Positions 43,036 to 52,207 of a stretch of 64,000 nt of DNA are shown in pieces. The DNA is from Labilibaculum sp. K2S (lineage in GTDB: Bacteria; Bacteroidota; Bacteroidia; Bacteroidales; Marinifilaceae): NCBI RefSeq assembly GCF_030372765.1, contig NZ_JAUCMW010000003.1, positions 1 to 64,000 on the forward strand. The letters run 5' to 3'. The notes beneath the pieces were generated by a model. That model did no database searches. It was given only the letters and a program-made list of their open reading frames with translations, and was not told the DNA's origin. Both the position numbers and the translations under genes were made by a program. Positions within the stretch are counted from its first letter, which is position 1; each line of letters opens with the position of its first letter.

Positions 43036-45210
43036 AAAAAACTATTTATATATATAGGATTAACACTTGGAGTGATGACCAATGTAAATGCACAAAGTGA
43101 TGCAAAAACAGAAAAGAAAATTGATGAAATAATCAATCAATTGACTCTTAAAGAGAAAGTAGCGATGTGTCATGCACAATCAAAATTTAGTTCTCCAGGT
43201 GTTCCTCGTTTAGGAATTCCGGAGTTGTGGATGTCTGATGGACCTCATGGAGTGAGAGGTGAAATAAACTGGGATGATTGGGGCTATGCTAATTGGACAA
43301 ACGATTCGATAACTGCATTTCCTGCACTAACTTGTTTGGCTGCAACTTTTAATCCTGAGCTTTCTCATGAATATGGTGTAGCCATTGGAGAGGAGGCACG
43401 ATTTAGAAAAAAGGATGTTTTGTTGGGCCCTGGCGTTAATATTTACCGAACACCGCTTAATGGCCGTAACTTCGAATACATGGGAGAAGATCCTTATTTG
43501 GCATCTGTTATGGTTGTTCCGTATATAAAAGGAGTTCAGGAAAATGGCGTTGCTGCTTGCGTTAAGCATTATGCACTGAACAATCAGGAAGAATGGCGCG
43601 GACATATCAATGTAAATTTAAGCGACAGAGCTCTTTATGAGATCTATCTGCCGGCATTTAAAGCTGCAGTTGAAAAAGGTCATGTTTGGTCCATAATGGG
43701 AGCTTATAATCAGGTTCGGGGCGAGCATTGTTGTCACAGCGATTTGTTGCTTAATAAAATATTGAAAGGAGAATGGAATTTCGATGGAACTGTAATTACG
43801 GATTGGGGTGGAACTCATGATACCAAACAAGCAGCTTTTAATGGATTGGATATTGAAATGGGAACGTGGACTAATGGATTAACTTCTTCTGCTAAGTTTG
43901 CTTACGACAACTATTATTTAGCGGATCCATTTTTGAAAATGATTCAAGATGGCGAAATTGACGAATCGGTTGTTGATGACAAAGTACGACGAATCCTGCG
44001 ATTGATGTACAGAACCAATATGAACTTAAATCGGTCTCTTGGCCGCATGAATAATGTTGAACATACTCAGGTAGCACGAAAAGTTGCTGCAGATGGTATT
44101 GTATTATTAAAAAACAAGAATGAGTTTTTTCCAATTAATCCGGACACGAATATCAAGATTGCTGTAATTGGCGAAAATGCAACACGTTCAATGACCGTAG
44201 GTGGGGGTTCTTCAGAATTGAAAGCAAAATATGAAATATCACCATTGGAAGGCATTAAAAACCACTTCAAAAATGCGACTATCCTTCATTCAATGGGTTA
44301 TGCTTCCGGACCATCAGCTTATGGACGTGAAATACCCTCTGAATTGAATGCCGATTCGTTGGTGAAAGCAGCCTTGGATGTGGCTTCCAAAGCGGATGTT
44401 GTTTTATTTATTGGAGGACTGAATAAAAATCATTTTCAGGATTGTGAAGGTGGTGACCGCAAGCATTTCGAATTGCCGTTTGGGCAAAGTGAGTTGATTG
44501 ATAAATTGTTAAAAGTAAATAGTAATCTGGGACTTGTATTGGTTAGTGGAAATGCAGTTGAGATGCCTTGGTTAACGCAGGTTAAAGGATTAATACAATC
44601 ATGGTACAATGGCAGCGAGGCCGGAAATGCATTAGCTGATGTAATTTCGGGCGACGTGAATCCTTCCGGAAAACTTCCCTTCTCCTATCCGGTTCAGCTA
44701 AAAGATAATGCAGCTCATTATTTTGGAGAGCTATCTTATCCGGGCGATAGTATTAATCAGTACTACAAAGAGGATATTTTGGTTGGTTATCGTTGGCACG
44801 ACACAAAAAAAATTAAACCTTTGTTTGCCTTTGGTTACGGTTTATCTTATACGGATTTTAAGATATCCGATCTTACTACAGACAAGCAGATTTACTCTAA
44901 AGGTGATAAGATAAAAGTTAGTTGCATGCTTGCAAATACAGGTGAAGTAAAAGGATCAGAAGTTGTTCAGGTTTATATTGGTAAGCCAAAATCAAAAGTT
45001 GAGCGGGCTCTAAAAGAGCTCAAAGGATTTAAAAAGGTTTCTTTGAATTCAGGTAAAGAAGAACAGGTAGAGATTGAAATTTCTGTTGATGATTTAGCTT
45101 TTTACGATGAATCAATATCCGATTGGAATCTGGAAAAAGGCACTTATATTATTTATATTGGTAATTCCTCCGACAACACTATTCAAAAGCAGAAAATCAA
45201 TATAAAATAG
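43033..45210 (+). CDS. GH3 beta-glucosidase-type enzyme
   Basis: A 725-residue secreted GH3 enzyme. The start at 43033 gives a clean signal peptide (LFIYIGLTLGVMTNVNAQ); the frame runs seven codons further up to a TTG inside the leader repeat. The N-terminal TIM-like barrel carries the nucleophile Asp257 (GTVITDWGGTHD) and the KHYALNNQE substrate-binding motif. The alpha/beta sandwich (about 340-580, GIVLLKNKN) and a C-terminal FN3-like domain (about 640-720) complete the usual layout. It would remove glucose (or xylose) from the oligosaccharide backbone after the side chains are trimmed. A terminator follows at 45218. Confidence 0.9.
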   Translation: MKKLFIYIGLTLGVMTNVNAQSDAKTEKKIDEIINQLTLKEKVAMCHAQSKFSSPGVPRLGIPELWMSDGPHGVRGEINWDDWGYANWTNDSITAFPALTCLAATFNPELSHEYGVAIGEEARFRKKDVLLGPGVNIYRTPLNGRNFEYMGEDPYLASVMVVPYIKGVQENGVAACVKHYALNNQEEWRGHINVNLSDRALYEIYLPAFKAAVEKGHVWSIMGAYNQVRGEHCCHSDLLLNKILKGEWNFDGTVITDWGGTHDTKQAAFNGLDIEMGTWTNGLTSSAKFAYDNYYLADPFLKMIQDGEIDESVVDDKVRRILRLMYRTNMNLNRSLGRMNNVEHTQVARKVAADGIVLLKNKNEFFPINPDTNIKIAVIGENATRSMTVGGGSSELKAKYEISPLEGIKNHFKNATILHSMGYASGPSAYGREIPSELNADSLVKAALDVASKADVVLFIGGLNKNHFQDCEGGDRKHFELPFGQSELIDKLLKVNSNLGLVLVSGNAVEMPWLTQVKGLIQSWYNGSEAGNALADVISGDVNPSGKLPFSYPVQLKDNAAHYFGELSYPGDSINQYYKEDILVGYRWHDTKKIKPLFAFGYGLSYTDFKISDLTTDKQIYSKGDKIKVSCMLANTGEVKGSEVVQVYIGKPKSKVERALKELKGFKKVSLNSGKEEQVEIEISVDDLAFYDESISDWNLEKGTYIIYIGNSSDNTIQKQKINIK

Positions 45211-45217
45211 ATAATTG

Positions 45218-45248
45218 GGGATGGTTTTTGCCATCCCTTTTGTATTTT
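45218..45248 (+). terminator. Terminator after GH3
   Basis: A 7-bp GC-rich stem GGGATGG/CCATCCC (45218-45224 with 45231-45237), 6-base loop and a TTTTGTATTTT tail, 8 bases past the GH3 stop. It separates the enzymes from the regulator gene. Confidence 0.8.
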
Positions 45249-45278
45249 AATCCTGAAATAAATTCATAAAACTTATTT

Positions 45279-48200
45279 ATGTATCGATTAATTGGCATAA
45301 TCCTGCTTTTTGTTTTATCAAGTTTCTCAATTCATGCAGAAAGACAGTATTCTTTCTTAAAGGTTAATAATGTTGATGGATTAGTTAACAACCACGTTAA
45401 TTGTATTTATAAGGATACAAGAGGCTTTATTTGGATTGGAACAAGAGCAGGACTAAGCAGATTTGATGGGTTTCAATTTGTTAATTATACACATACAACA
45501 AAAGATACAACAACAATAGTCGATAATTACATTGAGAATATACAGGAAGATGTTGATGGAAATTTGTGGATTGGGACTTTGCAGGGGTATGTTGTTTTTG
45601 ATGTAAATAAGGAAAGATTCTATAGGAATTTGTCAATGTTTATTGGACAAAAAGACTCTTCACAAAATATAGAAGATTTATACATTGATAAGAATAAACA
45701 GAAATGGATTAAGCCATATAATCAGAATTATTATCAGCGAGTTGATTCCCTTTCCGGTAAATTGATTAGCGTTTTTCCTGTACATGAAAAAGAAGAATGC
45801 TGTGTTGTGAATTTTCAACAAGCCAACGGAGATTATTATTATCTTTTAAGTAATGGAATTATTGAATGTTACGATGGGGTGAATTACAATCTTAAATTTA
45901 GAAATGATCATTTATCAGGGAAGTTGGGAGCCGATAGTTTAAGTACAGACCTATTTATTGATACTGAGAATGATATTTGGTTATATGGAAATAACGATGG
46001 ACTATATAAATATCAAATATCAAATGATAAGTGGAATCATTACACGGTTCATTCAAATAAAATACGTTTAACAAGTAACATTGTAAAAAAAGTTATTCAA
46101 GATGATAAAGGACTAATTTGGGTTGGTACCGACCATGGAGGTATAGACGTTATTAATAAGTTTTCCGGAGAAGTAACCCAAATTTATCATCAATCCGATA
46201 ACGATAAAAGTATTGCTCAGAATTCAATTACCGATTTATATATTGATAATAATAACATAATTTGGATTGGTACATTTAAAAATGGTTTGAGTTATTATCA
46301 CGAGAGTATTCATAAATTTCCTCATTACAGGCATTTGCTGTCTGATCCATCAAGCCTGCCATATAATGATGTAAATTGTTTCGTAGAAGATAAAAAAGGG
46401 AATTTATGGATAGGAACAAATGGAGGTGGACTTATCTATTGGAATCGTCATGCAAATTCGTTTAAAAAATATCAATATGATGAAAATAGTCCCAATTCTT
46501 TAAGTAATAATGTCGTTGTAAGTTTATTTATTGATAGCGAAAATGAACTGTGGATAGGAACGTTTACGGGAGGGCTAAATCGTTTTAATGGAAAAATCTT
46601 TACACGATATCAATATTCACCAAATAGAAATAACGGTCTCACGAGTAACAATATATGGTCAATTAATGAAGATGATCAGCAAAATTTATGGATCGGCACC
46701 CTTGGCGGAGGTATCGTAATATTCGATCGTAACAATGAAATTTTTAAACCTGTTCCGAATAAAGGTAATGTGGATTTGCCAACAAAATTTGTTAAACAGA
46801 TTTATAAATTGAACAATGGTAATTTCTTTATTGCAACAGAGAGGGGGGTGGTATTTTATGATCTTAAAGAACAGCGTTACAAGCATCATCCTTTTCTTGC
46901 AAGATCAACTCCGCTTCCTATTAGTAATAAAACAGTTAATGCGGTTTATGAAGATACCCGCGGTTTGCTTTGGATTGCTTCTCGTGAGGGCTTGATTGTG
47001 GTGAATCCAAATACCGGTTTTGTTAAGAATTTTACTGCATCAGATGGCTTATCAGAAGATTTCATCAGTTGTATTTTAGAAGATGAGTTTCAATCGATCT
47101 GGGTAAGTAAATCAGGTGGTTTAAGTCAAGTGGTAGTTAATCAGACTTTACCTGGAGAGGAATATTCATTTTCTATTTTTGATTACACGAAGGAGGATGG
47201 CTTGCAGGGAAAAGAGTTTAACACACAAGCTGCATATAAAACCTCTAAAAATGAATTGATTTTTGGAGGAAGCAATGGGTTTAATATGTTTCAATCCAAA
47301 AATATCAAATACAATCAGATTTTACCAAAAGTTGTATTTACCGACTTTCAAATTTTCAACATAAGCATCAAGCCCAATACCCCAATTAATAACAAAATTG
47401 TTCTTAAAGAATCGATTACCTCTGCCAAATCTATTGAGCTGCAGTACTCGATGAATGTTTTTTCCATCGAATTTACGGCACTTGACTTTTTTATTCCGAG
47501 TAAAATTAAATATCAATATAAATTGGAGGGATTCGACGATGATTGGGTGTCGTTGGATGCGAATCGAAATCGGGTGACTTACACCAATCTAAACCCGGGA
47601 GATTATTATTTTAAAGTTAAAGCATCTAACAATGATGGAATTTGGAATAAGGATTATGCAGAATTACGTATTATTGTGTTACCACCTTTGTATGCAACAC
47701 CATTTGCCTACTTTATTTATATTTTATTAGGCATTGGAATATTGGGCTATTTCAGATATTCGATGCTTCGTAAAGAGCGCCTGAAATTTAATATTGAGCA
47801 AGGGCGCCTGCAAGCAGAACGCAATCATGATATGGATGAAATGAAACTGAGATTTTTAACGAATGTCAGTCATGAATTTCGTACACCATTAACACTGATT
47901 TTAACGCCTTTGGATAAATTGTTAAAGCAAACCAGATCCGAATCGGATAAAAGATTGCTTGATACCATTGAGCGAAACGCCAAACAACTCCTTAATCTGG
48001 TAAATCAATTACTGGATTTTCGTAAGTTGGAGTTGCATGGATTGCGATATAATCCATCTTACGTTGATATTGTTACTTTTTTAAATGACGTGACTCATAA
48101 TTTTGAGGATGCCTTTAACAAGAAGCGCATCAAATTCACATTTGAGCATTCGACAGAACATTTTATATTCAATTTCGATAAAGAAAAACTGGAGAAGGTA

Positions 48201-49376
48201 ATGATGAACCTATTATCTAATGCTTTAAAATTTACTCATGAAAAAGGGAATGTAAAATTAAAGTTGGAAATAAAAGATGAAGATGGAATTGTTAATATTA
48301 TTATTCAGGATAATGGTGTTGGAATAGATGAAGAGGATATTGACAAAATATTTGTGCGTTTTTATCAATCCGAAAACAATAAGAAGCTTGGACTGTCTGG
48401 AAGTGGAATTGGATTGAATCTCGCCCGTGAGATGATTCAACTGCACAATGGTATTATTGAGGTGGAAAGCGAACGGGGTAAAGGAGCCAAATTTAAAGTG
48501 AGTTTGCCAATTGATAAAACAGTTATCATAGATAATGAAGATCTGGAAAGAGTAGATGAAGATTTTGTTAGGCCTGAACAAGAATCTGAAAGCAGTGAGA
48601 AAATCAAAAAACCAATTATTTTATTGGTTGAAGATAATATTGATTTCAGATCGTTTATGAAAGAAGCACTGCAGGAACAGTTTAAGATCTACGAGGCTCA
48701 GGATGGTCAAAAAGGATACGATACAGTTCATAAGGTACATCCAGATTTAATTATTAGTGATGTAATGATGCCCAATGTGGATGGTCTTGAATTGTGTACA
48801 ATGCTTCGTAAAGATATCCGGACATCTCATATTCCGTTTATCCTTTTAACTGCACGAACTGCTGATGAGGATAAAATTAAAGGGCTGGAAATTGGTGCCG
48901 ACGATTACATAACAAAACCCTTTAATATGGATTTACTCCTTTTGCGGGTTCGTAAATTATTGGAAAAAAGAAGTCAGTTCCAAAAGCAATTTCAAAAAAC
49001 GGTTGATATAAGTCCAAGCGAAGTTCAGATTACTTCTATGGATGAAAAATTAATTAAAAAAGCCGTTGCAACAGTTGAAAAAAATATTTCAGAATCTAAA
49101 TTTTCGGTTGAAGATTTAAGCCGTGAGCTAGGTATGAGTCGTGTTTATCTTTATAAAAAATTAATTTCGATAACGGGTAAATCTCCTATTGAGTTTATTA
49201 GAATTATCAGATTAAAAAGAGGAATGCAGCTTTTGGAAAAAAGCCAGATGAATATTGCAGAAATTGCCTACGAAGTAGGATTTAATAGTCCGCGTTATTT
49301 TAGTAAGTATTTTAAAGAAGAGTATGGTATTTTACCAACGGCTTATGTGAAAAGGCATAAGGAAGATGGAGAATAG
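45279..49376 (+). CDS. Hybrid two-component system regulator (HTCS) of PUL 2
   Basis: A 1365-residue one-protein signalling system. Order: signal peptide (to about 20); Reg_prop propeller sensor repeats (about 25-665, motifs such as WIGTRAGLSRFDG); Y_Y_Y Ig domain (about 725-800, GDYYFKVKASNNDG); membrane helix (about 805-828); HisKA with His865 (FLTNVSHEFRTPL); HATPase (NLLSNALKFT, GSGIGLNLAREM); receiver with phospho-acceptor Asp1161 (LIISDVMMPNVDG); and AraC DNA-binding domain (about 1260-1360). All catalytic positions are present, unlike the regulator at 451. It should sense a xyloglucan-type oligosaccharide in the periplasm and activate the SusC promoter at 30890 and enzyme genes (inference from position). 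Confidence 0.95.
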   Translation: MYRLIGIILLFVLSSFSIHAERQYSFLKVNNVDGLVNNHVNCIYKDTRGFIWIGTRAGLSRFDGFQFVNYTHTTKDTTTIVDNYIENIQEDVDGNLWIGTLQGYVVFDVNKERFYRNLSMFIGQKDSSQNIEDLYIDKNKQKWIKPYNQNYYQRVDSLSGKLISVFPVHEKEECCVVNFQQANGDYYYLLSNGIIECYDGVNYNLKFRNDHLSGKLGADSLSTDLFIDTENDIWLYGNNDGLYKYQISNDKWNHYTVHSNKIRLTSNIVKKVIQDDKGLIWVGTDHGGIDVINKFSGEVTQIYHQSDNDKSIAQNSITDLYIDNNNIIWIGTFKNGLSYYHESIHKFPHYRHLLSDPSSLPYNDVNCFVEDKKGNLWIGTNGGGLIYWNRHANSFKKYQYDENSPNSLSNNVVVSLFIDSENELWIGTFTGGLNRFNGKIFTRYQYSPNRNNGLTSNNIWSINEDDQQNLWIGTLGGGIVIFDRNNEIFKPVPNKGNVDLPTKFVKQIYKLNNGNFFIATERGVVFYDLKEQRYKHHPFLARSTPLPISNKTVNAVYEDTRGLLWIASREGLIVVNPNTGFVKNFTASDGLSEDFISCILEDEFQSIWVSKSGGLSQVVVNQTLPGEEYSFSIFDYTKEDGLQGKEFNTQAAYKTSKNELIFGGSNGFNMFQSKNIKYNQILPKVVFTDFQIFNISIKPNTPINNKIVLKESITSAKSIELQYSMNVFSIEFTALDFFIPSKIKYQYKLEGFDDDWVSLDANRNRVTYTNLNPGDYYFKVKASNNDGIWNKDYAELRIIVLPPLYATPFAYFIYILLGIGILGYFRYSMLRKERLKFNIEQGRLQAERNHDMDEMKLRFLTNVSHEFRTPLTLILTPLDKLLKQTRSESDKRLLDTIERNAKQLLNLVNQLLDFRKLELHGLRYNPSYVDIVTFLNDVTHNFEDAFNKKRIKFTFEHSTEHFIFNFDKEKLEKVMMNLLSNALKFTHEKGNVKLKLEIKDEDGIVNIIIQDNGVGIDEEDIDKIFVRFYQSENNKKLGLSGSGIGLNLAREMIQLHNGIIEVESERGKGAKFKVSLPIDKTVIIDNEDLERVDEDFVRPEQESESSEKIKKPIILLVEDNIDFRSFMKEALQEQFKIYEAQDGQKGYDTVHKVHPDLIISDVMMPNVDGLELCTMLRKDIRTSHIPFILLTARTADEDKIKGLEIGADDYITKPFNMDLLLLRVRKLLEKRSQFQKQFQKTVDISPSEVQITSMDEKLIKKAVATVEKNISESKFSVEDLSRELGMSRVYLYKKLISITGKSPIEFIRIIRLKRGMQLLEKSQMNIAEIAYEVGFNSPRYFSKYFKEEYGILPTAYVKRHKEDGE

Positions 49377-49482
49377 CTGCATTTGATGTGGAATTAAAAC
49401 ATTTAGTTACCCTTTTGGAAACATTTGATATGTGAAAATATTGAGTTTGTAATTAATTTAGCCTTTAAATTGAAATGGAGTT

Positions 49483-50880
49483 ATGAGTTCAAAATCTTTA
49501 GTTAAAGTAAGCCTTGTGCTTATGTTTTTTTATTTATTTCCTAATACTGCTTATTCCAATGTTTCATTGCCGGCTATTTTTGGCAACCATATGGTGATGC
49601 AGCAGAATTCTGAGGTGAAACTATGGGGTTGGGGCAAGCCGATGGAAAAAATTAGAGTAACGGCCTCTTGGGACAATGATACACTAAATACTGTGACCAG
49701 TAACAATGCAAAATGGTCGGTAACTTTAAAAACTCCTGAAGCAGGAGGTTCTTATTCAATAAAAATAGAGGGATACAATACTGTAGTTATCGATGACATA
49801 TTAATAGGTGAGGTGTGGTTACTTTCGGGGCAGTCGAATATGGAATGGAAAACCAGCTTTGGAATTAATAATATAGGAAAAGAGGTTGAAAATGCGGACG
49901 ATAATGAAATCCGTTTTTTTTCAGTAACACTTAAAACATCACCAACAAAGTGTATTGATGTTTCAGGTCAGTGGATGAAGTGTACGCCCGGGAGCATGAA
50001 TGATTTTAGTGCTATTGGTTACTTTTTCGGAAAGGAACTGAATAAGGAACTTAAGATTCCTGTTGGGTTAATCAGCTCCAATTGGGGTGGAACGCCAATT
50101 GAAACATGGGTTCCGGAGCAAGAGATATTGGCTTCGAATGAGTTGACAGAATCTGCTCAAAAGGTGCCTTATTTTCCTTGGGCACCCAATATGCCTGGTT
50201 GTGTTTACAATGCAATGATAGCACCAATTATGCCTTTCCCAATGAAAGGAGTTTTGTGGTATCAGGGAGAAGCGAATGTTGATAATTCAGCAACATATAC
50301 CAAAACCCTTGAGACATTAGTAAGAAGTTGGAGGAAAGGTTTTAAAACTGATCTTGCTTTTTATTATGCGCAAATAGCTCCTTTTACTCACTATGCTAAA
50401 GATGCAGGAGTAAAAATCCGTGAAGCGCAACGCCGTGCTTTAGAATCTATTCCAAATTCGGGAATGGTTGTAATGAGTGATATTGGTGATACTCTTGATA
50501 TCCATCCACGTAATAAAATTGATGCAGGGAAGCGATTTGCACATCTGGCACTTAATAAAACCTATAAGTTGAGTGATTTTCCAGCATCAGGACCGCTTTT
50601 TAAGACTTTTTTGATTAAAGGATCAGAAGTAGAAGTAATTTTTGATTGTGCAGAAGGATTGCATTGTGAGAAAGCTGATTTGCCCTATTTTGAATTATCA
50701 GGAGAGGATGGAATCTGGTTTTCAGCTCAGGCTTTTATTAAAAATGATAAAGTACTTGTGAGATCAGAGGAAGTTAGGAATCCTGTAAATGTGAGATTTG
50801 CTTGGACCAATTCAGCCACACCAAAACTTTTTAGCAAGGATAACTTACCGGCTTCCTGTTTTACTACTATTGATTTTTGA
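49483..50880 (+). CDS. SGNH-type acetylesterase (sialate O-acetylesterase/CE20-like)
   Basis: A 465-residue secreted esterase. After the signal peptide (to about 25) comes an N-terminal jelly-roll (about 28-105) and then the SASA/SGNH hydrolase. It shows the nucleophile Ser118 in LLSGQSNMEW, the oxyanion segment NWGGTPIETW, WYQGEANVDN, and a catalytic Asp/His pair in GDTLDIHPRNK. Such enzymes remove O-acetyl groups. Relatives of this build (CE20) deacetylate xyloglucan side chains in Xanthomonas (established knowledge, by recall), which agrees with the GH31/GH95/GH42 company. It starts 106 bases after the regulator. Confidence 0.82.
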   Translation: MSSKSLVKVSLVLMFFYLFPNTAYSNVSLPAIFGNHMVMQQNSEVKLWGWGKPMEKIRVTASWDNDTLNTVTSNNAKWSVTLKTPEAGGSYSIKIEGYNTVVIDDILIGEVWLLSGQSNMEWKTSFGINNIGKEVENADDNEIRFFSVTLKTSPTKCIDVSGQWMKCTPGSMNDFSAIGYFFGKELNKELKIPVGLISSNWGGTPIETWVPEQEILASNELTESAQKVPYFPWAPNMPGCVYNAMIAPIMPFPMKGVLWYQGEANVDNSATYTKTLETLVRSWRKGFKTDLAFYYAQIAPFTHYAKDAGVKIREAQRRALESIPNSGMVVMSDIGDTLDIHPRNKIDAGKRFAHLALNKTYKLSDFPASGPLFKTFLIKGSEVEVIFDCAEGLHCEKADLPYFELSGEDGIWFSAQAFIKNDKVLVRSEEVRNPVNVRFAWTNSATPKLFSKDNLPASCFTTIDF

Positions 50881-50900
50881 AAACCATATAATTTTTATAA

Positions 50901-51986
50901 ATGAGAACTATAGTAAAGAATTTTATTTTATTGTCCTGCGTGTTTGTTTTTGGATTTTGTAATGTTCAAAATCAGGATATTGCATTCGATCAGCCAAATT
51001 TAACTTACGAAGGTCGAATCCTGTTTCGACCCGATGCTGCGGAGCTTTCATGGTCGGGTTCTTCGGTAAGTATTCAATTTGAGGGAAGCAGTATTTCAGC
51101 TACTCTGCAGGATTTGGATACGGCAAATTATTACAATGTAATTGTGGATCGTAAGGTGATTTCGAAATTGCATACCGATACTTTGAAAACAAAATACATA
51201 CTGGCCTCAGGCTTGTCTGAAGGAACACATCAAGTACAATTGTATAAACGCACCGAATGGGATAAAGGGAAAACATTGTTTTATGGTTTTGAATTACCCG
51301 TGGATGCAAAACTTCTGCCGGCGGAAACGCCAAAAAAGAGAAAAATAGAGTTCTACGGAAACTCCATTACCTCTGCGTATGGAAATGAAGATACTAGTGG
51401 AAAAGATCGTCCGTATGGTTATTTTCAAAATAACTATGAATCATACGCAGCTATTACAGCAAGATATTTTAATGCTCAATATCATTGTATTTCTAAAAGT
51501 GGTATCGGAGTATTGGTTAGTTGGTTTCCATTGATTATGTCCGAAATGTATGATCGAATCGATCCAGATGACTCAGTTTTAAAATGGGATTTTTCCAAAT
51601 ATACACCTGATGTAGTAGTAATTAATCTTTTTCAGAACGATTCATGGATCGTAAATATCCCCCAAAATGAGCAGTTTAAAAATAGATTTGGTAAGGAGGC
51701 ACCCGATTCAACAACTATTATTGCAGCCTACAAAGATTTCGTAAGTTCCATTCGCGGTAAGTATCCACATTCGTCTATTATCTGTACCCTTGGTAGTATG
51801 GATGCAACCCAAGAAGGATCTAAGTGGCCTGGATATGTACAAACGGCAGTAAGTCAATTAGAGGATGATAAGATATTCTCTTGTTTTTTCCCGTTTAAAA
51901 ATTCAGGCGGACATCCAAACGTTAAGGAACATCATGCAATGTCTGACCAATTAATCGGGTTTATTGAAGAAAATATTGAATGGTGA
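50901..51986 (+). CDS. CE2-type SGNH acetyl esterase
   Basis: A 361-residue secreted or lipid-anchored protein (possible lipobox FGFC, Cys20). An N-terminal jelly-roll (about 30-135, YEGRILF, ISATLQDLDTANYYNVIVD) precedes an SGNH hydrolase domain (about 145-360) with the nucleophile Ser155 in EFYGNSITSAYG, the Asn in LFQNDSW and the catalytic His in GGHPNVKEHH. This is the two-domain pattern of CE2 carbohydrate deacetylases. It starts 20 bases after the other esterase gene, so the two deacetylases are co-transcribed. A hairpin terminator follows at 52057. Confidence 0.82.
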   Translation: MRTIVKNFILLSCVFVFGFCNVQNQDIAFDQPNLTYEGRILFRPDAAELSWSGSSVSIQFEGSSISATLQDLDTANYYNVIVDRKVISKLHTDTLKTKYILASGLSEGTHQVQLYKRTEWDKGKTLFYGFELPVDAKLLPAETPKKRKIEFYGNSITSAYGNEDTSGKDRPYGYFQNNYESYAAITARYFNAQYHCISKSGIGVLVSWFPLIMSEMYDRIDPDDSVLKWDFSKYTPDVVVINLFQNDSWIVNIPQNEQFKNRFGKEAPDSTTIIAAYKDFVSSIRGKYPHSSIICTLGSMDATQEGSKWPGYVQTAVSQLEDDKIFSCFFPFKNSGGHPNVKEHHAMSDQLIGFIEENIEW

Positions 51987-52056
51987 TTTAGAGCCTAATA
52001 TAAAAACTGCACTTAAATTGATATCATTAGCGTATTATTAAGGACCAAATGCAGTT

Positions 52057-52094
52057 GAGAGGTAGTGTTAGGAAACTAGTACTACCTCTCTTTA
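52057..52094 (+). terminator. Hairpin between the esterases and GH42
   Basis: A perfect 10-bp stem GAGAGGTAGT/ACTACCTCTC (52057-52066 with 52081-52090) with a short T tail (TTTAC). An outer AACTGCA/TGCAGTT helix around 52005-52056 could add to the fold. The weak T-run makes this a moderate terminator. Confidence 0.55.
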
Positions 52095-52207
52095 CAAAAG
52101 TTATTCTGTTAATAATCGATCTTTGGTCTAATCAGAAGGCATTGAAAAAGTTTAGCTTACGGTTTAGGCAGGACACCAAAATTGAGAAGATCTAATAAAG
52201 ATAAAAT

